Assembly: GCF_037071985.1 (NCBI RefSeq)
Contig: NZ_JAXHDF010000004.1
Span: 1-64,000 of the forward strand
Length of the DNA stretch: 64,000 bases
Direction: 5' to 3'
Source: Pseudogracilibacillus sp037071985
Lineage (GTDB): Bacteria; Bacillota; Bacilli; Bacillales; Amphibacillaceae
In this document: piece by piece, positions 41,213 to 50,476 of the stretch
Layout: the number at the start of each line of letters is the position of its first letter
Position numbering within the stretch: the stretch's first letter is position 1
Made by a program: the position numbers and the translations under genes
The notes under the pieces: model-generated
Told to the model about the DNA's origin: nothing
Databases searched by the model: none
The model's input: the letters and a program-made list of their open reading frames with translations, nothing else

Positions 41213-41845
41213 TTAATTTTCAGGCTTCGTAACTTTCCAACAGCAATATTTTCCGCCTTTTGTCATACAAGATGTAGAAATAACGTCGCTGTTAGGAAAT
41301 AGCCCTTTATAAATATCTTTCTCATTTTTACAAATTTCTACATAGTTTGAAGCTAAGTTATAAATGGGGCAATTGAAGTTTCTAATTTCGTAGTCACCAG
41401 CTGCTGTTTTTTCGTACTCCAGCATATAGCCTTTCTCTTCTAGAACAGCAATCATGTCATTAATTTTTTCATCAAAATTATTGGTAGTTAAACGATGGAG
41501 AAGCTCTTTTTCCTCTCGTTTTTTTCTTTGTAGTAATAACTCAGACACAGCCTCTTTACCTTGTAATTCCTCCAAATCTTCTAATAATTCCATTGGTAAC
41601 TCTTCATATTGATTTGGAAAAGTGTCGTGTCCCTTGCCAGTCAAACTATATAAATAATAAGGACGACCAATATTTTGTTTAACCAATCTTTCTTTTACGA
41701 AACCTTGCCTAATCAGATCATTTAAATGGCGTCTGACTGCAACTTCAGAAATAGTAAAATAGTCCACTATGTTTTTAATGGATATCTCATTGTCTTTTTT
41801 TAATATTTGTAGAACTTTTTCTTTTGTCGTCGCTCTTTTATTCAT
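41213..41845 (-). CDS. winged-helix regulator with Cys cluster, SufR-like
   Basis: This 210-residue transcription factor has an N-terminal helix-turn-helix ('ISIKNIVDYFTISEVAVRRHLNDLIRQGFVKE') and a C-terminal region with Cys159, Cys172, Cys193, Cys201 and Cys202 ('NCPIYNLA', 'EICKNEKD', 'TSCMTKGGKYCCW'). The spacing resembles SufR, the Fe-S-cluster-binding repressor of suf operons in other bacteria. Cluster sensing and suf control are inferences from this pattern. AGGAGGG precedes ATG 41845. yutE lies upstream and yutF downstream. Confidence 0.75.
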   Translation of the reverse strand: MNKRATTKEKVLQILKKDNEISIKNIVDYFTISEVAVRRHLNDLIRQGFVKERLVKQNIGRPYYLYSLTGKGHDTFPNQYEELPMELLEDLEELQGKEAVSELLLQRKKREEKELLHRLTTNNFDEKINDMIAVLEEKGYMLEYEKTAAGDYEIRNFNCPIYNLASNYVEICKNEKDIYKGLFPNSDVISTSCMTKGGKYCCWKVTKPEN

Positions 41846-41856
41846 GAGATTCCCTC

Positions 41857-42297
41857 CTAGGGCTCATTGGCAAATGCATTCGCAACTCCCAGCTCATTAT
41901 CCAGATACGTCCGAATATGAGAACTAAACTTTTTAAATATATCTATATTCGAAAACAACACATTTTTAATATCTTCATGATCTACAGATAAATAATTTTG
42001 AACGATTATTTGTCTTAGATCAATAATTGCCTTATAATTTTTCTCTTCTTCCTCTGGTAACACTTTTTCATCGATTAATATATCGACAATATCATGATAA
42101 CTGCCTGGATCTCTCATAATAAAACCATCGATCATAAGATTTCCTACATCAATTATTGATTCAATAACAACATGGACTAATCGTTCCAACCCTAATTTTT
42201 CTATCAAGGTAGAATATTGTTTATCTTTTATTTCTTGTAAGAGTGTATCCATATGTGAAATAATTTCTTCAATTTCACTTCGATTAACAAAGTACAT
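41857..42297 (-). CDS. yutE: DUF86/HepT-like protein (YutE)
   Basis: This 146-residue all-helical protein of the HepT/YutE family ('MIDGFIMRDPGSYHDIVDIL') matches B. subtilis YutE. HepT toxins use an Rx4-6HxY ribonuclease motif. Here the site reads Arg95-(4)-Gln100-Asn-Tyr102, so the catalytic His is replaced, and no MntA-type nucleotidyltransferase antitoxin is adjacent. A toxin role is therefore unlikely. GAGGG precedes ATG 42297. It heads the yutE-regulator-yutF unit. Confidence 0.85.
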   Translation of the reverse strand: MYFVNRSEIEEIISHMDTLLQEIKDKQYSTLIEKLGLERLVHVVIESIIDVGNLMIDGFIMRDPGSYHDIVDILIDEKVLPEEEEKNYKAIIDLRQIIVQNYLSVDHEDIKNVLFSNIDIFKKFSSHIRTYLDNELGVANAFANEP

Positions 42298-42523
42298 TTA
42301 ATAATCCCTCACTTAAGCCATTCTCCCTTTATCATACCATAAATATATATAGTTCTAAATAATTAGATTGCAAGTAACGATTCACTTTATTTCCCTTTTG
42401 AGTGAAGCCAATCATTATGTTAATAATTTATTACCAAATCATTAAGAGAACGCGTAAACAGTAGATTTCAACACCTTCCATGATATAATTGATATATGGT
42501 CTACTTTCGAAAGGATGAGTGGT

Positions 42524-43975
42524 ATGTCTAAAGTAATTAATCTAAAAGTAAAGAATAATTTGATAAATCTGGACGCTACTGAAATTGCTGAGCTAATTAA
42601 GGCAAAACAAGTAACTAGTGAAGAAGTTACTTCAATCTTAATCGATCATATACAGAAAGTGAATCCTGCATTAAATGCAGTTATTGAAGATCGATTTAGT
42701 GAGGCAAAGAAAGAGGCCAAACAAAAAGATAAAGAAATTGATTCCGTTAATTGGGATCTTCAACCGCTATACGGAGTTCCACTTAGTATTAAAGAATCAT
42801 TACACGTTAAAGGTATGAAAACGACTGGTGGAATTGTACATAGAAAAGATTTAATTATGTCAACAGATTCCGATGTAGTACATAAATTAAAACGAGCTGG
42901 TGCAATTATCTTATGTAAAACAAACACTCCATCCCTTTGTTTTTGCCATGAAACGGACAATAAACTGTATGGAAGAACGAATAATGCTTGGAATAAGAAA
43001 CGCACTGCTGGTGGCTCAAGTGGTGGTGAAGCAGCTCTTATTGGGGTTGGAGGGACTCCTGTCGGCATGAGCTCAGACATTGGAGGCTCTATTCGATTTC
43101 CAAGCCATTTTAACGGAGTAGTTGGATTTAAACCTGGAAAATTTCAAGTTTCCTCTGAAGGTCATTTTCCACCTGATAATATTCCTTTAAAAACAAGAAT
43201 GTCCAGTATAGGTCCGATTGGAAAAACGGTCCGTGACGTTCAATTAGTTTATGAAATAATAAAAGAAAAGAAAGAGAAAAAAGCTTTTTATGAAAAAATG
43301 CAAATAGAAATATTACCTAATGACAATGGCTTTCCTCTCTCTAAACAAACTGCACTCTTTATGGATAAAATCAGTGAGTATCTAAAAGATTTTTATCAAA
43401 CAAATATATCCATTCCTCCTTATTTCAATGATAGTGCTACTATTTGGCAAGAAATAATGTCTATTGATGGAGGGAAAGAAATTAGGGATTTAGCATTTAA
43501 TAGTGATCGCCCTAATATTTGGAAGTCTTATATGCAAGAAAAAATGACGAAAAAAACTCCTGTCCATCTGTATTTGTCTTGGGCTCTACTTGGTGCTAAT
43601 CTATTTAAACCGTCCAAAAAGAGAAAGAAAGAGATAGAGGCATTTATCGAAGAGGGAGACAGAGCTTTAAATAGTTACTTAAAAAATCGCTTGCTCATAT
43701 TCCCAGTTTATCATTGCAGTGCCTTAAAACATGGGGACTTATTTAAAGAAATTTTCTCAATAAAAAAAACATATACAGAATATATGCCTTATATTGCGTA
43801 CGCTAATGTTTGGGGCCTACCATCTCTAACTATCCCGATTGGATTCGACGAAAAACATTTGCCTATTGGTATTCAAATTATGAGTAGAAATGAAAATGAA
43901 CATGCCATATTTAAATTAGGAAAATTACTGGAAAGTAAGTTTGGCGGGTATATTAGAAGCACTATTTATGATTGA
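42524..43975 (+). CDS. amidase signature family hydrolase
   Basis: This 483-residue protein has the amidase signature catalytic triad: Lys90 ('PLSIKES'), the cis-Ser in 'GGSSGGEAAL' (about 165-166) and the nucleophile Ser189 ('SSDIGGSIRFP'). It resembles fatty-acid-amide-hydrolase-like and GatA-like amidases, but gatB and gatC are not adjacent, so it is probably a stand-alone amidase of unknown substrate. ATG 42524 is chosen because AAAGG lies 9 nt upstream; the ATG at 42515 abuts that site. A TGaTATAAT extended -10 lies at 42481-42489. Confidence 0.9.
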   Translation: MSKVINLKVKNNLINLDATEIAELIKAKQVTSEEVTSILIDHIQKVNPALNAVIEDRFSEAKKEAKQKDKEIDSVNWDLQPLYGVPLSIKESLHVKGMKTTGGIVHRKDLIMSTDSDVVHKLKRAGAIILCKTNTPSLCFCHETDNKLYGRTNNAWNKKRTAGGSSGGEAALIGVGGTPVGMSSDIGGSIRFPSHFNGVVGFKPGKFQVSSEGHFPPDNIPLKTRMSSIGPIGKTVRDVQLVYEIIKEKKEKKAFYEKMQIEILPNDNGFPLSKQTALFMDKISEYLKDFYQTNISIPPYFNDSATIWQEIMSIDGGKEIRDLAFNSDRPNIWKSYMQEKMTKKTPVHLYLSWALLGANLFKPSKKRKKEIEAFIEEGDRALNSYLKNRLLIFPVYHCSALKHGDLFKEIFSIKKTYTEYMPYIAYANVWGLPSLTIPIGFDEKHLPIGIQIMSRNENEHAIFKLGKLLESKFGGYIRSTIYD

Positions 43976-44066
43976 TGATCAATCATTTCTGTAACAAAAT
44001 TCCATCACTTTTACCCTTATACATCTTCGTTAATAGGAGACAATAACCTTGGAAAGGATGATGGAA

Positions 44067-44333
44067 ATGCAGAAAGAAAAAGACAACGAAAAATATGATA
44101 ATCGATTTTCTGAGATATCAAACGTAGAACAACAACATGACATTTTGATTCCTGAAGAGTTTCCTGAAGGAGCATTTGGGTCTCCAATTCATAAACATAC
44201 AAAAGTAGAAAGTAAATCAACGGAATGGGAAAAAGGGCAACAGCGTTCAAGTGCTTTTGTCTTTCCCGACCAAGAACAGCACGACGATTTACCACGTCGG
44301 GCACCTGGGTCACATCCTCTACATGATGAATGA
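44067..44333 (+). CDS. hydrophilic protein of unknown function
   Basis: This 88-residue, highly charged and probably disordered protein has a conserved-looking core 'PEEFPEGAFGSPIHKHT' and a C-terminus 'DDLPRRAPGSHPLHDE'. I recall similar short proteins in other Bacillaceae, but no function. ATG 44067 has AAAGG 9 nt upstream; earlier in-frame starts (TTG 44049, ATG 44058 and ATG 44061) lie at or before that site. A terminator follows directly. Confidence 0.75.
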   Translation: MQKEKDNEKYDNRFSEISNVEQQHDILIPEEFPEGAFGSPIHKHTKVESKSTEWEKGQQRSSAFVFPDQEQHDDLPRRAPGSHPLHDE

Positions 44334-44340
44334 GTGGTAT

Positions 44341-44374
44341 GCGCGGTTAGTAGTAAACTAATCGCGCTTTTTTA
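44341..44374. terminator. bidirectional terminator before yutD
   Basis: GCGCG-TTAGT (44341-44351) pairs with ACTAA-CGCGC (44357-44367), followed by TTTTTT. It touches the end of the convergent yutD gene. Confidence 0.83.
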
Positions 44375-44644
44375 ATCGACCTTTTTTAAAACGAAATATG
44401 CACAACCAAAATTACAATACTCGTAAATATAATCATCTAATGTATTAATTTTAGTATCGAATGATGCTTTTGCATTTTCTTCACTATAAAATCCTTTTAA
44501 CCTTAATTGGTTATATCCCCAATCGCCGACAATAAAATCATATTTCTTTAAAACATCTGCATAACGTTCATTAACTGCTTCTTCTTGAAAACCATCTTTT
44601 ATATTTTTAATTAATTCGTATTTTTTTCCATTTAATTCAATCAT
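44372..44644 (-). CDS. yutD: YutD-like protein (DUF1027)
   Basis: This 90-residue soluble protein has the family core 'DVLKKYDFIVGDWGYNQLRLKGFY' and C-terminus 'LDDYIYEYCNFGCAYFVLKKVD', with two conserved Cys. It matches B. subtilis YutD. The function is unknown. GGAG precedes ATG 44644. It is divergent from the lytH-like gene. Confidence 0.88.
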   Translation of the reverse strand: MIELNGKKYELIKNIKDGFQEEAVNERYADVLKKYDFIVGDWGYNQLRLKGFYSEENAKASFDTKINTLDDYIYEYCNFGCAYFVLKKVD

Positions 44645-44768
44645 TTTAATCTCCTCGCTGTTTATACGTTTTAGTTTATCATATTTAACAGAAATTTAAC
44701 ATGTATGAAAAACAAAATTTATTCCACAATAAAACATAAGTTTTTAATTAGATTATAAAGGAGTTACT

Positions 44769-45761
44769 ATGTTGCAACTAACATATCGGCTTTTATGTGT
44801 ATTATCTATTTTACTTATTGTAATCAATTCTTTCACATATTTACATATACTTGCAGCTGAGAAAGAAAACAAATATCCAGAACGATTTGCGCTTTATAAA
44901 AAAACAGAGGCAATATCACTTGTTCCATGGTATTACTTAGCTGCTATGGACCAATATGAACGAAATATTGATTTAGCAAAGTCACGCGAAGATCCTCTAG
45001 TCTCCATAAATTTCCCAAAAGAATTGTGGTATGGGTTAGGTAATAGCCAACAAATAAACAATATCGAATATATTGAATTATTTAACGGTATAGGAAAAGA
45101 TGGAAACGGTGATGGAAAAGCTGATCCTAACAATCCAGAAGATATTTTATATACTACTGCCATATTACTAAAGAAAAACGGCTTATCAGATGAAGATATA
45201 AAGATCAGTTTATGGGACCATTACAAAAGAGATTTATCCGTTAAAACGATTACGAATAACGCAAAAGTATTTAAACATTTTCAATCAATTGAATTGAAAG
45301 ATCGTGATTTTCCTGTAGCAATAGACCATAATTATACTTATCGCAGTACTTGGGGAGCTGGTAGAGGTTTTGGGGGTAGACGTATTCATGAAGGTACTGA
45401 CATTTTTGCCAATTACGGTACTCCTGTAAAATCGACCACATACGGTGTTGTTGAACTAAAAGGATGGAATTTATATGGCGGATGGCGAATTGGAATACGG
45501 GATATTTTTAATATTTATCATTATTATGCTCATCTTAATGGTTACAATGATGAAATACAAGTTGGAGATATTGTGAAACCAGGAGATGTTTTAGGTAGTG
45601 TTGGTTCCAGCGGTTATGGGCCCCCTGGTACTTCTGGAAAATTTCCTCCTCATTTACATTATGGAATGTATCAGGATAATGGGAGGAATGAATGGTCATT
45701 TGATCCATATCCATATTTGAAAAGATGGGAAAGAATGTCTTTAGATAAAAAAAGCAACTAA
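44769..45761 (+). CDS. lytH: LytH (YunA)-like M23 peptidase
   Basis: This 330-residue exported protein has an N-terminal signal/anchor (about 5-30) and a C-terminal M23 (LytM) domain. The Zn ligands are visible: the His in 'RRIHEGTDIF' (HxxxD) and the 'HYYAHL' and 'HLHYGMY' motifs. B. subtilis LytH (YunA) is an L-Ala-D-Glu peptidase that trims peptide side chains to single L-Ala in the spore cortex under SigK. AAAGGAG precedes ATG 44769. Position next to yutD and the yun genes supports orthology. Confidence 0.88.
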   Translation: MLQLTYRLLCVLSILLIVINSFTYLHILAAEKENKYPERFALYKKTEAISLVPWYYLAAMDQYERNIDLAKSREDPLVSINFPKELWYGLGNSQQINNIEYIELFNGIGKDGNGDGKADPNNPEDILYTTAILLKKNGLSDEDIKISLWDHYKRDLSVKTITNNAKVFKHFQSIELKDRDFPVAIDHNYTYRSTWGAGRGFGGRRIHEGTDIFANYGTPVKSTTYGVVELKGWNLYGGWRIGIRDIFNIYHYYAHLNGYNDEIQVGDIVKPGDVLGSVGSSGYGPPGTSGKFPPHLHYGMYQDNGRNEWSFDPYPYLKRWERMSLDKKSN

Positions 45762-45926
45762 TTTATAAATAAGAAAAGTAAAATTATTTCAATGTTTCAC
45801 TTTATGAAGTATCAAGCTTACTATGAGGCTAAGATTTTCATCAAAGAAAAGTCGAACTATACGGTTTCTTATGTTCCAGCTGCTTTAGTTTTTTATCGTT
45901 GAGATAGAAAAATTGAATTCATAAAA

Positions 45927-45966
45927 AATGGTTTTTATTATCACAAAATGATAATAAAAACCATTC
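45927..45966 (-). terminator. terminator of the NSS transporter operon
   Basis: ATGGTTTTTATTATC (45928-45942) and GATAATAAAAACCAT (45950-45964) form a perfect 15-bp stem. In the leftward direction it is followed by TTTTTTAT. Confidence 0.82.
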
Positions 45967-46003
45967 TCATTATTTAGTACCTATATTCACAAATCCACCC
46001 AGA

Positions 46004-46108
46004 TTATCTTCCTTTTGCCTTATTAACAGCATTTACGATACTGGCGACAAGGCCTCCCCATATAATGACGATACCGATTACCATCATAATAAGTGCACTA
46101 GCGCTCAT
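46004..46108 (-). CDS. metS: MetS-type small subunit of NSS transporter
   Basis: This 34-residue protein, MSASALIMMVIGIVIIWGGL..., has a single membrane helix and a basic end (NKAKGR). It matches the MetS-family small subunits that accompany bacterial NSS transporters; in Corynebacterium MetP needs MetS for methionine and alanine uptake. It starts 36-40 bp after the transporter stop on the same strand, with GAGGAAGGTG upstream. ATG 46111 is an alternative start. Annotation tools often miss it. Confidence 0.85.
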   Translation of the reverse strand: MSASALIMMVIGIVIIWGGLVASIVNAVNKAKGR

Positions 46109-46147
46109 CATTTTCACCTTCCTCAAGGTTAAATTTTACATTTCATG

Positions 46148-47692
46148 TTAGTTATTAACGTTACTAATGTCCTCCGTTTCTTCCTTGGCGCTCGTATTTG
46201 ATCTCCATTTGATAAGCGAGAAAACAATACCAATTACAAGGGCTCCTATGGCAACTGCCCAACCGCCCCACATAATAAACATATTTGAATAACCTTCATA
46301 GTTACCCGTTTCTGTATCGAAACCTCTCATTATGTTTAATCTCAATAAGTCGATCATCATCCAGCCAAGTACTATTGGAGTAATAACGGCTAAACTAATC
46401 GTCCACCACGAACCAAGTTTAATATCCGAGATCTCGTTTGCATGGTTCTTAAATAAGCCTAGTTTACGTAAAATCCATGCAATTAAGATGACTTCTACTA
46501 AACCTAATGCAGCGACTCCAAATTGGTTAATAAAATAATCTGCAGCGTCTAAGAAATATAATCCACCTTGGGTTGCAAAAATTATCGAGAGGATTGCCGC
46601 TAGCCCCCCTCCAAATAGTACTGATTTTGTTCTAGAAATATTAAATTTCTCTGCAACTCCGGCAACAAACGTTTCAACAATTGAAATTAACGAGGTCAGT
46701 CCTGCCAATACGAGTGATAAGAAAAATAGTAAACCGAAAAACTCATTAAAGGCCGGAAACTCATTGATAATTGCCGGGAATACGACAAATGCTAACCCTA
46801 CTCCACCTGCAACAACTTCATCAATACCTACGCCTTGTGAAGTCGCCATAAATCCTAGGATTGCGAAAACTCCAATACCAGCTAACAACTCAAAACCTGA
46901 GTTACTAAATCCAGTAATAAAAGCATTATTTGTTATGTCCGATTTTTTAGGTAAGTAACTTGAATAAGTAATCATGATAGCGAATGCAATCGATAAACTA
47001 AAGAATATTTGACCATATGCAGCTACCCAAACATGTGGGGATAAAATTTGAGTAAAGTCTGGTTTAAAAAATGCATCTAATCCTGTTAATGCTCCAGGTA
47101 ATGTAACTGCACGAATAACAACGATTAGAAAAACGATTACTAGAGTTGGTATCATTATTCTGTTAGCGATTTCAATTCCACGTTTAACTCCACGTATAAG
47201 TACACCAAGCACAATGATCCATACAATGATCAACGGGAAGAATACACCAGGTACGAGGCTGCCCATTTGTCCTGGAACGTCAGCAAGATGTAAATAATCT
47301 CCAAATAAAAATCCTTCTGTATCCTCGCCCCACGATAAATTAATTGAAAAATATGAGTACGATATTGCCCAGGCAATAATTACTGAGTAATAAGTAGCAA
47401 TTACAAAGGCTACGGCTACTGCCCACCAACCAATTCCTTCTGCTTTTTTGGTCATACGACGATACGTGAGTGGTGCGGAACCGCGATATTTATGTCCCAT
47501 TGTAAATTCCATAATTAAAATAGGAATTCCAGCGGTTAATAACGCGAAAAGATAAGGAATAAAAAATGCTCCCCCACCGTTCTCATAAGCAACTGCCGGG
47601 AAACGCCAAATATTTCCTAATCCAACTGCTGAACCAATTGCGGCCAATACGAATCCGGCTCTCGTCCCCCATTGTGAACGTCCTTCCATCAT
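46148..47692 (-). CDS. sodium-dependent NSS/SNF family amino-acid transporter (MetP-like)
   Basis: This 514-residue transporter has about 12 membrane helices with the neurotransmitter:sodium symporter signature 'WGTRAGFVLAAIGSAVGLGNIWRFPAVAYENGGGAFFIPYL' at the N-terminus (unwound helix 1, Na+ sites). It resembles B. subtilis YocR/YhdH and MetP. The adjacent small subunit gene supports a methionine/alanine-type transporter, though the substrate is not proven. AGGGGG precedes ATG 47692. Confidence 0.93.
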   Translation of the reverse strand: MMEGRSQWGTRAGFVLAAIGSAVGLGNIWRFPAVAYENGGGAFFIPYLFALLTAGIPILIMEFTMGHKYRGSAPLTYRRMTKKAEGIGWWAVAVAFVIATYYSVIIAWAISYSYFSINLSWGEDTEGFLFGDYLHLADVPGQMGSLVPGVFFPLIIVWIIVLGVLIRGVKRGIEIANRIMIPTLVIVFLIVVIRAVTLPGALTGLDAFFKPDFTQILSPHVWVAAYGQIFFSLSIAFAIMITYSSYLPKKSDITNNAFITGFSNSGFELLAGIGVFAILGFMATSQGVGIDEVVAGGVGLAFVVFPAIINEFPAFNEFFGLLFFLSLVLAGLTSLISIVETFVAGVAEKFNISRTKSVLFGGGLAAILSIIFATQGGLYFLDAADYFINQFGVAALGLVEVILIAWILRKLGLFKNHANEISDIKLGSWWTISLAVITPIVLGWMMIDLLRLNIMRGFDTETGNYEGYSNMFIMWGGWAVAIGALVIGIVFSLIKWRSNTSAKEETEDISNVNN

Positions 47693-47828
47693 TTACTTCC
47701 CCCTTTATGGTAGACAGGCATTTTAATATACAAAAAATCCCTGTCATTAATTGTTAATATTATAGCAATAGTTTATATTTATGTCAAAATACATTTTATT
47801 TTCTATCAATTTAAATTAGTTACATTAA

Positions 47829-48611
47829 TTATTCGGTTTTTGGCTTTCTTGGAACAGAAATAGAAGGTCCACCTGAATCTCCAGCATTATAAAATTCCGG
47901 GACATCGCCCATAATCACTCTTGAATCAATAAACACATTTGTACTAACTTCAGCAGTCGCTGTTGAGAAAGGCACAACAATTTTAATATTTACATCTACT
48001 GGAATATATATTTCAACTAAGGCAGCATTAACTCCAAATTCTTTTACTTCATGAACAACATCAGAACGTAGACTACCAATTATTTCAAAATGGACAGGTA
48101 TTTTCGGTCCTAAGTTTGCTAATACGGTATTCCCAGTCGCTTGACCTAAAGGTATTTCTACTACTGTAGGATCTTTTGCAGCCAAATCTCCAACTGAATC
48201 TCCAAACTCGATTGGTTGTAAATCTGGATCATTTACATCTATCTGTTGGCCTTTGTTCATCCCATATAAGAAATACTCTGCTCTTTCGGTAGTCGTTCGT
48301 AACGCTCGATTTACCGCATCTGCATCCCAACCTAATGTAGCAACATTTCCGTTATTATCCATTTGAATATCAACCAGATCATCAAAACTTATATTTTCAG
48401 TTGATTTTACGGCTGAATTAATCGTTCTTGTTGCAAATTCAATAGTTTTTTCATTTGCAATATCCATTAAAGTCGGCCTTATTCCCCGATCAATTAACCA
48501 TAAACTTAAGATAATGACGGCTAAAAATATCATTGTTGTGAGTAATAATAAATAACGAACTGGAGGTGGTGACCTTCTTCGGGTAAAAACTCGCATTTGA
48601 TTTTGTCGCAA
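47829..48611 (-). CDS. yunB: sporulation protein YunB
   Basis: This 260-residue protein has a basic N-terminus, one membrane helix (about 20-43), and an exported domain ending 'GDSGGPSISVPRKPKTE'. 'IDRGIRPTLMDIANEKTIEFATRTINSAV' is typical of YunB, a SigE-dependent mother-cell protein that affects spore formation by an unknown mechanism. TTG 48611 has GGGAGG 8 nt upstream. It follows yunC, yunD and yunE in the same orientation. Confidence 0.9.
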   Translation of the reverse strand: MRQNQMRVFTRRRSPPPVRYLLLLTTMIFLAVIILSLWLIDRGIRPTLMDIANEKTIEFATRTINSAVKSTENISFDDLVDIQMDNNGNVATLGWDADAVNRALRTTTERAEYFLYGMNKGQQIDVNDPDLQPIEFGDSVGDLAAKDPTVVEIPLGQATGNTVLANLGPKIPVHFEIIGSLRSDVVHEVKEFGVNAALVEIYIPVDVNIKIVVPFSTATAEVSTNVFIDSRVIMGDVPEFYNAGDSGGPSISVPRKPKTE

Positions 48612-48701
48612 AATAAAAACCTCCCTAAAACAATATATGATTGTTTTAAAGAGGTTAGACTAGTTGTCTTATGCTTTAAATAGTCTTCGGTTGATGATTT
48701 A

Positions 48702-49004
48702 TTAAGCAATTTTTAATAATGCTTCTTTCCCTAACATACCTACTTCCCATCCATGTTCTCTTGAAGCATCTGTAATCCGTTCTAAAGGGGCATCAAGTAA
48801 TTGATCAATAGTTCTTACACCCACTGCTCTCCCAGCGATCACTTTTCGTTCTTTTAATTTTTCATTAAGAATGTCAACATCTAGTGCGGCGCACATAATA
48901 TAACCAATCTCATTACTTACTATTAACAGATTAGTCTTCGGTAATTCTACGCGGATCGCGGTAAAAATATTGCCTTCAATTTCAACCGGATTAATCGTAA
49001 TCAC
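48702..49004 (-). CDS. yunC: YunC-like protein (DUF1805)
   Basis: This 100-residue soluble protein shows 'SNEIGYIMCAALDVDILNEKLKERKVIAGRAVGVRTIDQLLDAPL', characteristic of DUF1805. The function is unknown. GTG 49004 has AAGGAG 7 nt upstream. It lies between yunB and yunD, as in B. subtilis. Confidence 0.9.
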   Translation of the reverse strand: MITINPVEIEGNIFTAIRVELPKTNLLIVSNEIGYIMCAALDVDILNEKLKERKVIAGRAVGVRTIDQLLDAPLERITDASREHGWEVGMLGKEALLKIA

Positions 49005-49064
49005 CTAATCACTCCTTCTCATATTACCACTATAATGTATGCAAAATGATTAGATTTGACACTA

Positions 49065-50465
49065 TTATCGAGTATGTCCGTAATCCTTTAGTGTTTCTAC
49101 TAATAGGTCACGTAAAAACTCAGGTAGAAATAAATCTTTTTTCTCCGACTTTGCAATCTCCGGAAGAAGTCTTCCAAACGTAAATATATCGGCAGTAACT
49201 AATTTATATTTTTTATCAGGTTGAAGGGGGGCATCATTAAAATATACTTCTTTTACAAATTCTTGTCCGTTGGCATGAAACGCTGTTTTGACATCCAATT
49301 TTGCAAACACCATGCGACCAATGATAACCCCACGAAACCCAAAACCTTTTAATTGGAAGTTAATAAATTGATCTGTAAGCGAAGCGCGAATAACTTCGAG
49401 AAGTTCATCACCTGTTAAATATACAACACAAGGATTAATCGGGTGAGGACAAATACGATGTACATCTTTATATGTAACGTCTCCGGCAGCGAAATCATCC
49501 AATAATAATCCAGCATTTAACATACCACAGTCAGCATTTGTCCATTCAACTAGTTTTTCTGTCAATCTCTTAATAATTGGAGTTTCGGATAACCAATCGA
49601 CTTGTATTGGTTCTTCTATCCGGATAATTTTTTTTCCAAGAATTTTATCAACCTTTTCATTCATCGTTTCGATTTCTCGTTCTGTTTTAGCATCTTTTGG
49701 TAAATGAGTAATGTTTGTTGTATAAGCTTCCTTGTTAATTAATTTATTCGCAGTATGGTCCCAAGTGAGCCGAACTTCCCCTACATACGCACAATGTTTA
49801 CCACCTGCAGTTAATAATGTATTATCAACCACCTCACCGGTACGTAAGAGATGATGCGTATGACCGCCAATAATGACATCAATATCATTATATTTCCTTG
49901 CTATTTCTTGATCTTCATTTATCCCAAGGTGAGATAGCAACAAAATAATGTCAGTCTTACCTTTCAGCTTGATAAGCTCTCTTTCAATTGCTTCATGTGC
50001 CAAGTCTACATGCCAGCCTAGTAAATGATAATAAGGATTAAATGGTGCTGTAAGGCCGATAAATCCAATTTTTACTCCATGTCGAGATTCAACTATTTTT
50101 GATGTATGTAACCAAGATGGGTTTTCAGATAATATACATTGCAGATTTGAACAAATAACATCAAAATTTGCTTCATCATACAGATGATAAAAATCTTCAT
50201 GAGCGAGCGTAATTCCTTCATTATTGCCGACTGTTACCAGATCATAGCTTGCATCATTTAGTAATTTTACATTTGCTTTGCCCATGGTCGCTTCCGTAAT
50301 CGGGTGTACACGGTCTAAATGATCACCTATATCAATTGTCCAAGAAGATTCCTGACGTTCAGAACTCTCTTGACGTTTTTTCTTTAAAAATGTAACTACT
50401 TGTGGCCAGTGTTCAAAATAACTATGTAAATCATTTGTGTAATAAAAGTGAATATGTTCCTTCAT
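49065..50465 (-). CDS. yunD: 5'-nucleotidase-family metallophosphoesterase (YunD-like)
   Basis: This 466-residue protein has an N-terminal dinuclear metallophosphoesterase domain: 'FYYTNDLHSYFEHWP', 'DIGDHLDR', 'VGNNEG', 'LLSHLG' and 'IIGGHTHHLL'. A C-terminal 5'-nucleotidase substrate-binding domain spans about 300-460. It has no signal peptide, so it is cytosolic, unlike secreted UshA. Hydrolysis of UDP-sugars or nucleotides is inferred from the family. AGGGAG precedes ATG 50465; yunE is 11 bp upstream. Confidence 0.92.
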   Translation of the reverse strand: MKEHIHFYYTNDLHSYFEHWPQVVTFLKKKRQESSERQESSWTIDIGDHLDRVHPITEATMGKANVKLLNDASYDLVTVGNNEGITLAHEDFYHLYDEANFDVICSNLQCILSENPSWLHTSKIVESRHGVKIGFIGLTAPFNPYYHLLGWHVDLAHEAIERELIKLKGKTDIILLLSHLGINEDQEIARKYNDIDVIIGGHTHHLLRTGEVVDNTLLTAGGKHCAYVGEVRLTWDHTANKLINKEAYTTNITHLPKDAKTEREIETMNEKVDKILGKKIIRIEEPIQVDWLSETPIIKRLTEKLVEWTNADCGMLNAGLLLDDFAAGDVTYKDVHRICPHPINPCVVYLTGDELLEVIRASLTDQFINFQLKGFGFRGVIIGRMVFAKLDVKTAFHANGQEFVKEVYFNDAPLQPDKKYKLVTADIFTFGRLLPEIAKSEKKDLFLPEFLRDLLVETLKDYGHTR

Positions 50466-50476
50466 CTAATTTCTCC

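Noticed and set aside
42515..43975. GatA subunit of Asp/Glu-tRNA amidotransferase
   Set aside because: The signature is shared, but gatC and gatB are not adjacent and the C-terminal half is divergent, so a general amidase call is safer.
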